64,000 nucleotides of DNA from Acidimicrobiales bacterium (GTDB lineage: Bacteria > Actinomycetota > Acidimicrobiia > Acidimicrobiales > Aldehydirespiratoraceae), in NCBI GenBank assembly GCA_033344915.1, contig JAWPML010000001.1, positions 1,484,369 through 1,548,368 on the forward strand. Reading direction: 5' to 3'. The notes under the pieces were generated by a model. The model was not told the DNA's origin. It did not search any database and worked only from the letters and a program-made list of their open reading frames with translations. Of the stretch, positions 25,080 through 33,509 are shown in pieces; position 1 is the stretch's first letter; every line of letters starts with the position of its first letter. The position numbers were made by a program, and so were the translations under genes.

Positions 25080-25388
25080 ATGGCTGAACGAACGAACGAA
25101 CGCCAGGGACTCGCCGACGTCCTCGATCTGGTCAAGGCCTACGCGCGCCAGGAGACGGTCGAACCGCTCCAGGGCATGGGCCGATGGGTCGGCATGGGGA
25201 TCGCCGGCAGCGTGCTGCTGATGCTGGGCGGGATCTCGCTCACGCTGGCCATGCTCCGGGTGCTCCAGGAGGAGACCGGTTCCAACTTCACGGGCAACCT
25301 CTCGTGGGCGCCCTACCTTCTCACCCTCGTCGCCGCGCTGTTCATCGTCGGATTGCTGGTGTGGCGGATCACGAAGCGGAGTCTCTGA
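25080..25388 (+). CDS. Small two-helix membrane protein (phage-holin-3-6-like)
   Basis: A 102-residue membrane protein. A charged N-terminal amphipathic part contains DVLDLVKAYARQETVEPL. Two hydrophobic helices follow, at about 36-60 (MGIAGSVLLMLGGISLTLAML) and 75-97. The layout matches the widespread actinobacterial membrane proteins grouped as holin superfamily members, which are chromosomal and not phage-derived. Its role is unknown, but it begins a run of short genes with overlapping starts and stops that ends in the tRNA-modification genes. Confidence 0.7.
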   Translation: MAERTNERQGLADVLDLVKAYARQETVEPLQGMGRWVGMGIAGSVLLMLGGISLTLAMLRVLQEETGSNFTGNLSWAPYLLTLVAALFIVGLLVWRITKRSL

Positions 25389-25600
25389 TGGCCCAGCAGA
25401 CCACCCCCATCACCCGGGACGAGATCCACGAGAGCGTCCGCTCCGTCGTGGGCGAGGTCCAGGACCAGGCCGAGGCGACGGCGCGCAAGCTGCTCCCCGT
25501 CGCCATCGGAGGCGCAGTGATCGTGCTCTATCTGGCGTACCGGATCGGACGCCGCGTGGGCACGACCAAGTCCACGGTCGTGGAGATCCGGAGAATCTGA
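25388..25600 (+). CDS. Small membrane protein (70 aa)
   Basis: Residues 1-34 are hydrophilic and helical (RDEIHESVRSVVGEVQDQAE), and residues 37-53 form one membrane helix (VAIGGAVIVLYLAYRIG) followed by basic residues. The ATG overlaps the previous stop by one base (TGATG), and its own stop overlaps the next ATG in the same way. It looks like an accessory to the preceding holin-like protein. Function unknown. Confidence 0.65.
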   Translation: MAQQTTPITRDEIHESVRSVVGEVQDQAEATARKLLPVAIGGAVIVLYLAYRIGRRVGTTKSTVVEIRRI

Positions 25601-25839
25601 TGGCCGGCCGCGGTTTCGGCCCCACCTACGTGAAGCGGACCATCCGCATGAACGGGATCCGCAAGGGGCTGCTCGGCGGATCGCCGCTCTGGTTGACGAT
25701 CTTCGGGCTCGGTTATCTCGCCCGCTGGTCCGGGAAGGTCACCAAGCGGGGCGAGATGCCCGTCCGCTACAGCGAGCCGCTGAAGCCCGGCGAGGAGCTG
25801 GTGATCCGCCACACGACCGACCAGCGGGGGTCGAGCTGA
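25600..25839 (+). CDS. Small basic hypothetical protein (79 aa)
   Basis: A basic N-terminal part (PTYVKRTIRMNGIRKG) precedes a weakly hydrophobic stretch (LWLTIFGLGYLARW) and a hydrophilic tail with PGEELVIRHT. It may sit at the membrane. The ATG overlaps the previous stop, and its stop directly abuts the GTG start of the TtuB-like gene. No family recognised. Confidence 0.6.
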   Translation: MAGRGFGPTYVKRTIRMNGIRKGLLGGSPLWLTIFGLGYLARWSGKVTKRGEMPVRYSEPLKPGEELVIRHTTDQRGSS

Positions 25840-26037
25840 GTGCGGGTGCTGCTGCGCAACCCGTCGCGCGAGGTCGAGATCGAGGGACCGGTCCAGGTCT
25901 CCGTGCTGCTGCGTGATCTCGACCTGAACCGCGAGTCGCACCTGGTGATCGAGGACGGCGAGCTCGTGCCCGGCGACAAGATGCTCGGCACGCACGCCAC
26001 GGTCGAAGTCCGTTCCGTCATCTCCGGCGGCGCGTGA
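25840..26037 (+). CDS. ttuB: TtuB-like ubiquitin-fold sulfur carrier, ending in Gly-Gly-Ala
   Basis: A 65-residue beta-grasp protein similar over its whole length to Thermus TtuB, which carries sulfur as a C-terminal thiocarboxylate for tRNA 2-thiolation. The start [16 protein letters not shown] and the end [11 protein letters not shown] fit that family. The carriers normally end in Gly-Gly; here an extra Ala follows, so a protease would have to remove it, as for some CysO- and QbsE-type carriers. Its stop overlaps the start of the TtuA-like gene. The adenylating enzyme and a JAMM protease are not in this window. Confidence 0.8.
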   Translation: MRVLLRNPSREVEIEGPVQVSVLLRDLDLNRESHLVIEDGELVPGDKMLGTHATVEVRSVISGGA

Positions 26038-26993
26038 TGAAGTGCCAGGTGTGCCGCGGGCCCGCCGTCATCGACGTGCGGCGCCACAACGCCAACTTCT
26101 GTGCCGAACACTTCGTGCGCCTGTGTCGCGATCAGACCCGCAAGAGCATCGACCAGTTCGCCATGCTCGACCCGGGCGACCGGGTGCTCGTGGCCGTGAG
26201 CGGCGGCAAGGACTCATTGGCTGTGTGGGACATCCTGACCGAGCTCGGCTTCGAGGCCGACGGCTTCTACATCGGGCTCGGGATCGGCGAGTACAGCGAC
26301 GAGTCGCGGCGCTACGCCGAGCGGTTCGCCGAGTCGCGGGGCCTCTCGCTGGAGGTCGACGACCTCCTGCGTGACCACGGATTCGACGTGCCGAACGGCA
26401 GCCGGGCGGCCAAGCGGGCGCCCTGCTCCGCCTGCGGCCTCTCCAAGCGACACCTCTTCGACGACGCGGCGCGCCGGGGCGGCTACGACGCCATCGTCAC
26501 CGGCCACAATCTCGACGACGAGGCGGCCGTCCTGATGGGCAACACGCTGCACTGGCAGGTCGACTATCTCGGACGCCAGATGCCCCACCTCCCGGCAGCC
26601 AACGGCTTTCCGAAGAAGGTCAAGCCGCTGGTGCGCCTGACCGAACGCGACACCGCGGCCTACTGCCTGCTCCGCGGCATCGACTATCTGGTCGACGAGT
26701 GCCCGATGGCCGCCGGCAACAAGCACCTGTCCTACAAGGCCGCGCTCAACGACATCGAGGTCGACTCACCGGGCGCCAAACACGCCTTCTACTTCGGGTT
26801 CCTCGATCGTGCCGCCGAGCGCTTCGCCGTACCCACGACCGACGAGTCGGGCCCACCCGTCACCCCGTGCGAACGGTGCCAGGCACCCTCGTCCAACGGC
26901 GTGTGCGCGTTCTGCCGACTCACGGAACGGGCGACCGCGGCCGTGCCGATCGAGATGGGACGCACCCGCCGCCGGGCGAAGGTGGCCTCATGA
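26037..26993 (+). CDS. ttuA: TtuA-like tRNA 2-thiolation enzyme (PP-loop ATPase)
   Basis: A 318-residue PP-loop sulfurtransferase of the TtuA/TtcA/Ncs6 group. An N-terminal zinc site has C3, C6, C22 and H25. The ATP pyrophosphatase loop SGGKDS is at 55-60. C130, C133 and C222 match in number and spacing the iron-sulfur cysteines of Thermus TtuA, and a C-terminal zinc ribbon has C278, C281, C290 and C293. TtuA makes 2-thioribothymidine at tRNA position 54 using sulfur from TtuB. The ATG at 26037 overlaps the ttuB stop; a GTG at 26034 is also possible. Its stop overlaps trmI. Confidence 0.88.
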   Translation: MKCQVCRGPAVIDVRRHNANFCAEHFVRLCRDQTRKSIDQFAMLDPGDRVLVAVSGGKDSLAVWDILTELGFEADGFYIGLGIGEYSDESRRYAERFAESRGLSLEVDDLLRDHGFDVPNGSRAAKRAPCSACGLSKRHLFDDAARRGGYDAIVTGHNLDDEAAVLMGNTLHWQVDYLGRQMPHLPAANGFPKKVKPLVRLTERDTAAYCLLRGIDYLVDECPMAAGNKHLSYKAALNDIEVDSPGAKHAFYFGFLDRAAERFAVPTTDESGPPVTPCERCQAPSSNGVCAFCRLTERATAAVPIEMGRTRRRAKVAS

Positions 26994-27769
26994 GCGCCCG
27001 CGGACCCCTGACGGCCGGCGAGCCCGTCCTGCTGATCGACCGCAAGCGCCGGCGCTACCTCATCGACCTGGCGGTCGGCGGCGAGTTCCACTCCCACTCC
27101 GGGGTGCTCCCGCACGACGACCTCATCGGCGCCGAGGAGGGAACCCTCTTCCGTTCGACCCGCGGCATGGTCTTCACCGTCCTGCGGCCCACCATCACCG
27201 ACTTCGTCCTGAAGATGCCCCGGGGCGCCCAGGTCATCTACCCGAAGGACATCGGCCCGATCCTCGTCATGGCCGACATCTTCCCCGGGGCCCGCGTGCT
27301 CGAGTCCGGGCTCGGGAGCGGCGCCCTGTCGACGGGGATGTTGCGCGCCGGCGCGGAGATCATCGGCTACGAGATCCGCGACGACTTCGAAGCGAAGGCC
27401 CGCGAGAACGTCGAACGCTTCCTGGGAACGGGCGTCCGCGACCGCTACGCCACGCAGGTGCGGGACGTCTACCAGGGCATCGACGAGCAGGATCTCGACC
27501 GAGTCGTGCTCGACTTGCCCGAGCCGTGGCAGGTGGTGCCCCACGCCGAGAAGGCGTTGCGCAAGGGCGGCATCCTCCTCGCCTACACGCCGAGCATCAT
27601 CCAGGCCTCCCAACTTCACGACGCGCTCGAGGAATCCCACTTCGGCTTCGCGGAGACGACCGAGGTCCTGCAACGGAGCTGGCACGTCCAGGGCAATGCC
27701 GTGCGCCCCGACCATCGCATGGTCGCCCACACCGGCTTCCTGACCCACGCGCGGCTCCTCGAGGAATGA
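26990..27769 (+). CDS. trmI: tRNA (adenine-58-N1)-methyltransferase
   Basis: A 259-residue SAM methyltransferase of the TrmI type. The small N-terminal domain begins with GEPVLLIDRKRRRYLI. The Rossmann domain has VLESGLGSGALSTGML for SAM binding and the catalytic DLPEPWQ motif, followed by GGILLAYTPSIIQ. It methylates N1 of adenosine 58 in the T-arm. The ATG overlaps the ttuA stop (ATGA), and its own stop overlaps the protease gene. In M. tuberculosis the homologue (Rv2118c) also lies just before the proteasome genes. It probably acts on the same tRNA arm as TtuA. Confidence 0.93.
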   Translation: MSARGPLTAGEPVLLIDRKRRRYLIDLAVGGEFHSHSGVLPHDDLIGAEEGTLFRSTRGMVFTVLRPTITDFVLKMPRGAQVIYPKDIGPILVMADIFPGARVLESGLGSGALSTGMLRAGAEIIGYEIRDDFEAKARENVERFLGTGVRDRYATQVRDVYQGIDEQDLDRVVLDLPEPWQVVPHAEKALRKGGILLAYTPSIIQASQLHDALEESHFGFAETTEVLQRSWHVQGNAVRPDHRMVAHTGFLTHARLLEE

Positions 27770-28527
27770 CCGGGCGTCGAGGCGATCGGCGCGCGAGCCG
27801 GCGTCTCGTCGCGACGATCGTCGGGGCGGCGCTGGTCCTGGCCGCCTGCGGAGACGCGGCATCCAGCACGGACTCGACCCTGTCGACCCCGGTCGACGCG
27901 GTCGGCGTACCGACCGACCACGGCCTGTCCGAGACCCGCCTGGCCGAGGTGATCGCGTCGACCGTCGGCATCGAGGGTGTCGCGTGTGGGCGACTGGCCC
28001 ATGGGAGCGGCTTTGCCCTCACCGCCGAGCTGATCGTGACGAACGCGCACGTCATCCTCGGGATGGACGAGATCCGGGTGTTCGTCTTCGACGGCCGCGA
28101 GCTGCGGGGCGTGCCGGTGTCGTTCGATCCGGATGCGGACCTGGCGATCCTCGAAGTCGCCGACGCCGATCTCGTCCCGCTACCGCTGGCCGCGGACGCC
28201 GAGTCCGGGAGCATCGGTGCGGTGTTCGGGTGGGAGGACGGCCCCTTCCCCGACCCCACGCCCTACCGGATCGAGCGACCCGTGACCGTGCGGATCGAAC
28301 GCGTGGGCGGCACCGAACGGATCGAGCGCAGGAGCTGGCTCCTCGCGGCCGAGATCGACCTGGGCGACTCCGGCGCCGCGATGGTCGATCCATCCGGCGA
28401 GGTCGTCGGCGTGACGTTCGCGACGTCCACGGCGACCCGCAGCGTGGGCTATGCGGTCCGGTCGTCGGAGATCGAGGCACTCATGGCCCGCGGCATGGAC
28501 GCCAACCTGACCGTGCCGGACTGCTGA
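27766..28527 (+). CDS. Lipoprotein trypsin-like serine protease
   Basis: A 253-residue exported protease. A signal peptide with the lipobox LAAC (Cys28) predicts lipid attachment at the outer face of the membrane. The chymotrypsin/HtrA-type catalytic triad is visible: His95 in TNAHV, Asp125 in DADLAIL, and Ser202 in LGDSGAAM. There is no PDZ domain, so it is smaller than HtrA. Natural substrates cannot be read. The ATG overlaps the trmI stop by four bases, and a bidirectional hairpin follows. Placed between trmI and the proteasome ATPase, in a slot where mycobacteria have other small exported proteins. Confidence 0.85.
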   Translation: MTGRRGDRRASRRLVATIVGAALVLAACGDAASSTDSTLSTPVDAVGVPTDHGLSETRLAEVIASTVGIEGVACGRLAHGSGFALTAELIVTNAHVILGMDEIRVFVFDGRELRGVPVSFDPDADLAILEVADADLVPLPLAADAESGSIGAVFGWEDGPFPDPTPYRIERPVTVRIERVGGTERIERRSWLLAAEIDLGDSGAAMVDPSGEVVGVTFATSTATRSVGYAVRSSEIEALMARGMDANLTVPDC

Positions 28528-28532
28528 CGCGC

Positions 28533-28558
28533 AGAAGGCGGCCCGAAGGCCGCCTTCT
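28533..28558. terminator. Bidirectional terminator hairpin
   Basis: AGAAGGCGGCC, loop CGAA, GGCCGCCTTCT: a perfect 11-base stem between the convergent protease and ferredoxin genes. It can end both messages; the AAGG/CCTT arms supply short U-runs in either direction. Confidence 0.75.
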
Positions 28559-28577
28559 CACACACGAACGGGGTGGG

Positions 28578-28811
28578 TCAGACCTCGATGAAGATGCATT
28601 CGCCGGGGCATTCCTCGGCGGACTCGATCGTGGCTTCTTCCTGGCCTTCCTTGACCACGGCGAGGCCCTCGGGGCCGCCCGGGTCGGAGAACACCTTGTC
28701 GCCTTCCTTGACGTAGGCGAGACCATCGTCGAGAAGGGTGAACACGTCGGGAGCGATTTCCTCACAGAGACCGTCGCCGGTGCAGAGATCCTGGTCGATC
28801 CAAACCTTCAT
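28578..28811 (-). CDS. Small ferredoxin
   Basis: A 77-residue ferredoxin with cysteines C10, C16, C68 and C72: an N-terminal DLCTGDGLCEEIAP and a C-terminal ECPGECIF. The C-x5-C plus distant Cys-Pro pattern is typical of actinobacterial [3Fe-4S] ferredoxins that feed cytochromes P450 or oxidoreductases. The fourth Cys could allow a different cluster. No redox partner gene is adjacent. A TAAGGAA ribosome site precedes the ATG by ten bases. It converges with the protease gene and diverges from the proteasome ATPase gene. Confidence 0.88.
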   Translation of the reverse strand: MKVWIDQDLCTGDGLCEEIAPDVFTLLDDGLAYVKEGDKVFSDPGGPEGLAVVKEGQEEATIESAEECPGECIFIEV

Positions 28812-29047
28812 GCTTGGTGTGTTCCTTACGTCGATCGGGCGGGCGAATGGATGCCGCGCGTTCTTCAATCGTCCCGGGCACGGGACACCTTCTAGGTCGG
28901 CAGCTTAACGCCCGGCTTGAACGACCGTGGTACCCGGCCGGTGTGAAATCACTCACGCCGTCGACGGCACCGTGGGAGGCTTGCCACGGAGCGTGAGAAC
29001 GCTTGGGGACGGCCCGGGGCGTCCGACGAGAGAGACACACCCGGGTC

Positions 29048-29053
29048 TAGGGT
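29048..29053 (+). promoter_or_regulatory. -10 box upstream of the proteasome ATPase gene
   Basis: TAGGGT, 41 bases before the GTG at 29095, followed by a GGGAGG ribosome site at 29085-29090. The 283 bases between the ferredoxin and ATPase starts hold no other gene. Confidence 0.45.
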
Positions 29054-29094
29054 GGCCCCCGACCCGGACCCAACCGCCGAGCACGGGAGGACCA

Positions 29095-30834
29095 GTGGAG
29101 GACCAGGACGCCAAGGCCGAGATCAATCGGCTTCGCATGGTCGCTGCCGAGCTGGAGGACGAGGTCACCGCGCTGCGCCGTCGTCTCCAGGACTCCCCGA
29201 AGCGGGTGCGCACGCTCGAGGAACGGCTGCTCGAGACGAAAGGCCAGCTCAGCAAGGCCGTCTCCCAGAACGAGAAGCTCACCTACACCCTGCGCGAGGC
29301 GCGCGAACACATCTCGACCCTGCGCGACGAGGTGGACAAGCTCACCCAGCCGCCCTCCGGCTACGGCACGGTCCTCGGGGCCAACGAGGACGGCACCGTG
29401 GACGTCCACGCCGGCGGCCGCAAGATGCGCGTCGCCGTCCAGCCCGAGCTCGCCGGCGAGCTGTCCCTCGGCCAGGAAGTGGTGTTGAACGAGTCGTTCA
29501 ACGTCGTCCTGGCCCGCACCCCGGACCGCACCGGCGAGGTCGCGACCCTCAAGGAGGTGCTCGCCGACGGTGAACGCGCCCTGATCGTCGGTCGCGCCGA
29601 CGAGGAGCGGGTCGTCGAGATCGGCGAGGAGGTCAGGAGCGGTCCGATGCGCAGCGGCGACACCCTGCTGATCGATCCCCGGGCCGGGGTCGTCCTCGAG
29701 CGGTTGCCGCGCCCCGAGGTCGAGGATCTCGTGCTCGAGGAGGTCCCCGACGTCAGCTACGCCGACGTGGGCGGACTCGACACCCAGATCGAGGAGATCA
29801 CCGACGCGGTCGAGCTCCCGTTCGTCCACAGCGCCCTCTTCCAGGACTACGACCTGCCCGCGCCGAAGGGGGTCCTGCTCTACGGTCCGCCCGGTTGCGG
29901 GAAGACCCTGATCGCCAAGGCCGTGGCGAACTCCCTGGCCAAGAAGGTCGCCGAGGTCTCCGGCGACAAGCAGGCCCGCAGCTTCTTCCTGAACATCAAG
30001 GGCCCCGAGCTGCTCAACAAGTATGTCGGCGAGACCGAACGTCAGATCCGGCTCGTGTTCCAGCGGGCCCGGGAGAAGAGCGAGGAGGGATGGCCGGTCA
30101 TCGTCTTCTTCGACGAGATGGAGTCCCTGTTCCGCACGCGGGGGAGTGGCATCAGCTCCGACATCGAGTCGACCATCGTGCCCCAGCTGCTCGCCGAGAT
30201 CGACGGCGTCGAGACCCTCCGCAACGTCATCGTGATCGGTGCCTCGAACCGCGAGGACCTGATCGATCCCGCCATCCTGCGTCCGGGCCGCCTCGACGTG
30301 AAGATCAAGATCGAGCGGCCCGACGAGGACGCTGCGGCCTCCATCTTCGGCCGTTATCTCACGCCCGACCTCCCGATCGACGAGGACCTCGTCGAGACCG
30401 CGGGCGGCGGCGATCCCGGCAAGGCCGTGCAGGCCATGATCGAGGACACCGTCCGCGAGATGTACCGGTCCGACGAGGCCAACCGGTTCCTCGAGGTGAC
30501 CTATCAGAACGGCGACAAGGAGGTCATGTACTTCAAGGACTTCTCGTCCGGCGCCATGATCGAGAACATCGTGCGCCGCTCCAAGAAGCTCGCGATCAAG
30601 CGGGAGATCGCCGGGGGACCCCGCGGCATCCGCACCGACGACCTCCTGGCCTCGATCCGTCAGGAGTTCAAGGAGCAGGAGGATCTCCCGAACACCACGA
30701 ACCCGGACGACTGGGCGAAGGTGTCGGGCAAGAAGGGCGAGCGGATCGTCTACGTCCGAACGCTCATCCACACCGACGACGACGAGTCGGGCGGCAAGTC
30801 CATCGACTCCGTGGCCACCGGGCAGTACCTCTAG
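29095..30834 (+). CDS. arc: Proteasome-associated ATPase ARC/Mpa
   Basis: A 579-residue hexameric AAA+ unfoldase. It has an N-terminal coiled coil (about residues 5-75) that binds Pup, then OB-fold domains (about 80-225), then the AAA module with Walker A GPPGCGKT near 264 and Walker [13 protein letters not shown] near 335. The C-terminal GQYL carries the Tyr tail that docks into the PrcA ring. It recognises pupylated proteins, unfolds them and feeds them to the 20S core. The GTG follows GGGAGG by four bases, and a longer frame upstream crosses the promoter. Unlike in mycobacteria, six other genes lie between it and pup. Confidence 0.95.
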   Translation: MEDQDAKAEINRLRMVAAELEDEVTALRRRLQDSPKRVRTLEERLLETKGQLSKAVSQNEKLTYTLREAREHISTLRDEVDKLTQPPSGYGTVLGANEDGTVDVHAGGRKMRVAVQPELAGELSLGQEVVLNESFNVVLARTPDRTGEVATLKEVLADGERALIVGRADEERVVEIGEEVRSGPMRSGDTLLIDPRAGVVLERLPRPEVEDLVLEEVPDVSYADVGGLDTQIEEITDAVELPFVHSALFQDYDLPAPKGVLLYGPPGCGKTLIAKAVANSLAKKVAEVSGDKQARSFFLNIKGPELLNKYVGETERQIRLVFQRAREKSEEGWPVIVFFDEMESLFRTRGSGISSDIESTIVPQLLAEIDGVETLRNVIVIGASNREDLIDPAILRPGRLDVKIKIERPDEDAAASIFGRYLTPDLPIDEDLVETAGGGDPGKAVQAMIEDTVREMYRSDEANRFLEVTYQNGDKEVMYFKDFSSGAMIENIVRRSKKLAIKREIAGGPRGIRTDDLLASIRQEFKEQEDLPNTTNPDDWAKVSGKKGERIVYVRTLIHTDDDESGGKSIDSVATGQYL

Positions 30835-30864
30835 GTCCGGCGACCGCGGCCGATCGGACTCAGC

Positions 30865-32136
30865 ATGAGTGACGCCACCTCGACCGCACGCCTCTACGAG
30901 GAGGCCGCGGCCAATGTCGAACAGGCCGCCGCGGCGATCGACATGGACCCGAAGGTGCGTCAGATCCTGTCGCGCCCGATGAACGAGCTCATCATCAACT
31001 TCCCCGTCCAGCGCGACAGTGGCGACTACGACATGATCCAGGGCTACCGCATCCAGCACAACAACGTGCTCGGGCCCTACAAGGGCGGCGTGCGCTTCCA
31101 CCCCGGCGTGGATCTGGACGAGGTGCGCGCCCTCGCCACCTGGATGACCTTCAAGTGCGCCCTGCTCCAGATCCCGTTCGGCGGCGCGAAGGGCGGCGTG
31201 GCGGTCGATCCCCGGGACTTCACCGATGCCGAGATGGAGCGGGTCGTGCGCCGGTTCACCCACGCCCTCGGCGAGAACATCGGCCCCGAGTTCGACATCC
31301 CCGCCCCGGACATGGGCACGGATGCCCGGACCATGGGTTGGATGATGGACACCTATCTCAACAGTCGCGGACCGGGCGAACGCCAGAACGCCCGTCGGGT
31401 GGTCACCGGCAAGCCCGTGGAGCTCGGCGGGAGTCTGGGGCGCGACTCCGCCACCGGCCGGGGCGCGTGCTACGCCCTGCGCCACCTCTACGGCGAGCTC
31501 GACAAGACCCTGGCGGGGGAGACCGCGGCGATCCAGGGCTACGGCAACGTCGGTTCCCACGCGGCGTTCGCCCTCGACGAACTCGGGGTGTGCGTCGTGG
31601 CGGTCGCCGATCGCAGCGGCGCCGTCTACGACCCGACCGGGCTGGACGTCGAGAAGCTGAAACGTCACGAGATCGACCATCAGGGCGTGGCCGGTTTCCC
31701 GAGCGCGGACATGCTCACCAACGAGGAGTTCTTCGCCCTCGACGTCGATGTGCTCGTGCCGGCCGCCCTCGAAGCCCAGATCACCGCCGGCAACGTCGAC
31801 CGTGTCCGGGCCCGCACCGTGCTCGAGGCGGCCAACGGCCCCGTCACCGCCGAGGCCGCGGCGGTGCTCGAACACGGAGGCGTCAACGTCGTCCCGGACA
31901 TCCTCGCCAACGCCGGCGGTGTCGTCGTGTCGTACTACGAGTGGGTGCAGAACAAGACGAGCGACAAGTGGACGGCCGCCGATGTGGACGCCCGCCTGCG
32001 CGACGCGATGTGGAACGCGGCCGACCGCGTCGCACTCACCCGCGCCCAGCGGGGGTGTTCGCGCCGCCAGGCCGCCTACATCGAAGCGGCAACGCTCCTG
32101 CAGACCGTCTATGGCCTGCGGGGCATCTTTCCCTGA
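30865..32136 (+). CDS. gdhA: Glu/Leu/Phe/Val dehydrogenase (glutamate dehydrogenase)
   Basis: A 423-residue NAD(P)-dependent amino-acid dehydrogenase. The substrate domain has GPYKGGVRFHP and the catalytic FKCALLQIPFGGAKGGV. The nucleotide domain shows AAIQGYGNVGSHAA. The core is the size of hexameric glutamate dehydrogenases of the GdhA/GudB type. It interconverts glutamate and 2-oxoglutarate plus ammonium; leucine specificity cannot be ruled out. It starts 30 bases after the ATPase stop, so co-expression with the proteasome ATPase is plausible, and precedes the amino-acid importer. Confidence 0.92.
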   Translation: MSDATSTARLYEEAAANVEQAAAAIDMDPKVRQILSRPMNELIINFPVQRDSGDYDMIQGYRIQHNNVLGPYKGGVRFHPGVDLDEVRALATWMTFKCALLQIPFGGAKGGVAVDPRDFTDAEMERVVRRFTHALGENIGPEFDIPAPDMGTDARTMGWMMDTYLNSRGPGERQNARRVVTGKPVELGGSLGRDSATGRGACYALRHLYGELDKTLAGETAAIQGYGNVGSHAAFALDELGVCVVAVADRSGAVYDPTGLDVEKLKRHEIDHQGVAGFPSADMLTNEEFFALDVDVLVPAALEAQITAGNVDRVRARTVLEAANGPVTAEAAAVLEHGGVNVVPDILANAGGVVVSYYEWVQNKTSDKWTAADVDARLRDAMWNAADRVALTRAQRGCSRRQAAYIEAATLLQTVYGLRGIFP

Positions 32137-32230
32137 CCTGACCGGGACGAACACCGTTCAGTGCGCGGCCGTCCTCCGCCGGCCCACGTTTCCAGGTCCT
32201 TGCCTCCTGCTGACGGATCGGTCGGGACCA

Positions 32231-32259
32231 CTGACAAGCACGGCGGCGGTGTGTAGTGT
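32231..32259 (+). promoter_or_regulatory. Promoter of the amino-acid ABC transporter
   Basis: -35 box CTGACA (32231-32236), 17-base spacer, -10 box TAGTGT (32254-32259). The GGAGG ribosome site and ATG at 32298 follow. One of the best-matched promoters in the window. Confidence 0.65.
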
Positions 32260-32297
32260 CGTCGCGACCCAATCAGGGACCCAATGGAGGGAATCAA

Positions 32298-33371
32298 ATG
32301 CGCAAGCACTGGCTGCTGCGGCTCACCGCCGTACTTCTCGGCCTCACACTCATCGCCACCGCATGCGGCGATGACGGCGACACCGTCGAACTCACCCAGG
32401 ACGGCGGTGTCCTCGCGAAGGTCGTCGATGCCGGCACGCTCGAATGCGGCGGCAACGACACCCTGCCCGGCTTCGGCATCGTCGACGCCGACAGTGGCGC
32501 CTTCAGCGGATTCGACATCGACTTCTGCCGCGTGGTCGCGGCGGCCGTCCTCGGCGACGCCGACGCCATCAACGTCACCCCGCTCGTCGCCGCCCAGCGG
32601 TTCCCGACACTGCAGTCCGGCGAGATCGACGTCCTGATCCGCAACACCACCTGGACCGCCAGCCGTGACGGCAACGAGCAGGCCACCTTCCTGCACACGA
32701 CCTTCTACGACGGTCAGGGCTTCATGGCCCGCGCCGACGGTGGCATCGCCACCCTCGACGACGTCGCCGATGCGTCGATCTGCGTGCTCCAGGGCACGAC
32801 GACCCTGCTCAACCTCAACGCCGTGATGGGCGACCTCGGTATCCCGTTCACCGCCGTCGAGTTCGAGTCGAACGACGAGCTGAACCCGGCCTTCCAGGCC
32901 GGCCAGTGCGAGGTCTGGACCTCGGACGCCAGCCAGCTCGCGTCGTTCGCCGCCAACATGGACATCGACACGGTCATCCTCCCCGAGATCATCTCGAAGG
33001 AGCCGCTGGGCCCGGTCGTCGCCGACGGCGACACCGAGTGGGCACAGGTCGTGAACTGGGCGACGATGGCCACCGTGCAGGCCTGGGAGTTCGGCATCAC
33101 GTCGGACAACCTGGACACCTTCACCGACAGCGAGGACTCCGGCATCCGCCGCTTCCTCGGTCTGCCCATCGAGGATGACGACGGCAACGAGGCAGTCGCC
33201 GAGGTCGGTCTCGGCCTCCCGACGGACTTCGCCTGGAACATCATCGAGCAGGTGGGCAACTACGAGGAGATCTTCAACCGCAACCTCGGACCGATCGGCC
33301 TGACCCTCGACGGCAGCCCGAACGATCTGTGGACCAACGGTGGTCTCCAGTACGTCCCGCCGTTCCGCTAG
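32298..33371 (+). CDS. aapJ: Amino-acid ABC transporter substrate-binding lipoprotein
   Basis: A 357-residue periplasmic-type binding protein of the AapJ/BztA class (general L-amino-acid transport). The signal peptide runs LTAVLLGLTLIATAC, with the lipobox Cys expected to carry a lipid anchor. Typical residues are GFGIVDADSGAFSGFDIDFC, then GEIDVLIRNTTWT, and later WTSDASQLAS. The ATG at 32298 has a GGAGG site; an upstream in-frame start would lack one. It opens a four-gene transporter operon and is followed by a 14-base hairpin, which suits higher levels of the binding protein. Confidence 0.92.
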   Translation: MRKHWLLRLTAVLLGLTLIATACGDDGDTVELTQDGGVLAKVVDAGTLECGGNDTLPGFGIVDADSGAFSGFDIDFCRVVAAAVLGDADAINVTPLVAAQRFPTLQSGEIDVLIRNTTWTASRDGNEQATFLHTTFYDGQGFMARADGGIATLDDVADASICVLQGTTTLLNLNAVMGDLGIPFTAVEFESNDELNPAFQAGQCEVWTSDASQLASFAANMDIDTVILPEIISKEPLGPVVADGDTEWAQVVNWATMATVQAWEFGITSDNLDTFTDSEDSGIRRFLGLPIEDDDGNEAVAEVGLGLPTDFAWNIIEQVGNYEEIFNRNLGPIGLTLDGSPNDLWTNGGLQYVPPFR

Positions 33372-33401
33372 GCACGGTCGAAGCAATCTGATGGCGTGAC
33401 C

Positions 33402-33432
33402 GGTGCGGGCCGGGGATTCCCCGGCCCGCACC
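33402..33432 (+). terminator. Intercistronic stem-loop after the binding-protein gene
   Basis: GGTGCGGGCCGGGG, loop ATT, CCCCGGCCCGCACC: a perfect 14-base GC stem between aapJ and the first permease gene, 31 bases after the aapJ stop. It probably blocks 3' decay and partly terminates, so the binding protein exceeds the permeases. Confidence 0.7.
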
Positions 33433-33509
33433 GCCCGCCGTCTCCGTATTCGAACACCAGGGGGAGATCGGCTCGTGAGCCGACGCAGTGATCACGCCGG
33501 GGGAACGGC

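Noticed and set aside
25080-25388. Holin-like gene as sign of a prophage
   Set aside because: No other phage gene is near. Such two-helix proteins occur as ordinary chromosomal genes, and it is in an operon of housekeeping genes.
29047-32154. Open frame of 1035 residues on the minus strand
   Set aside because: Antisense to the proteasome ATPase and glutamate dehydrogenase genes.
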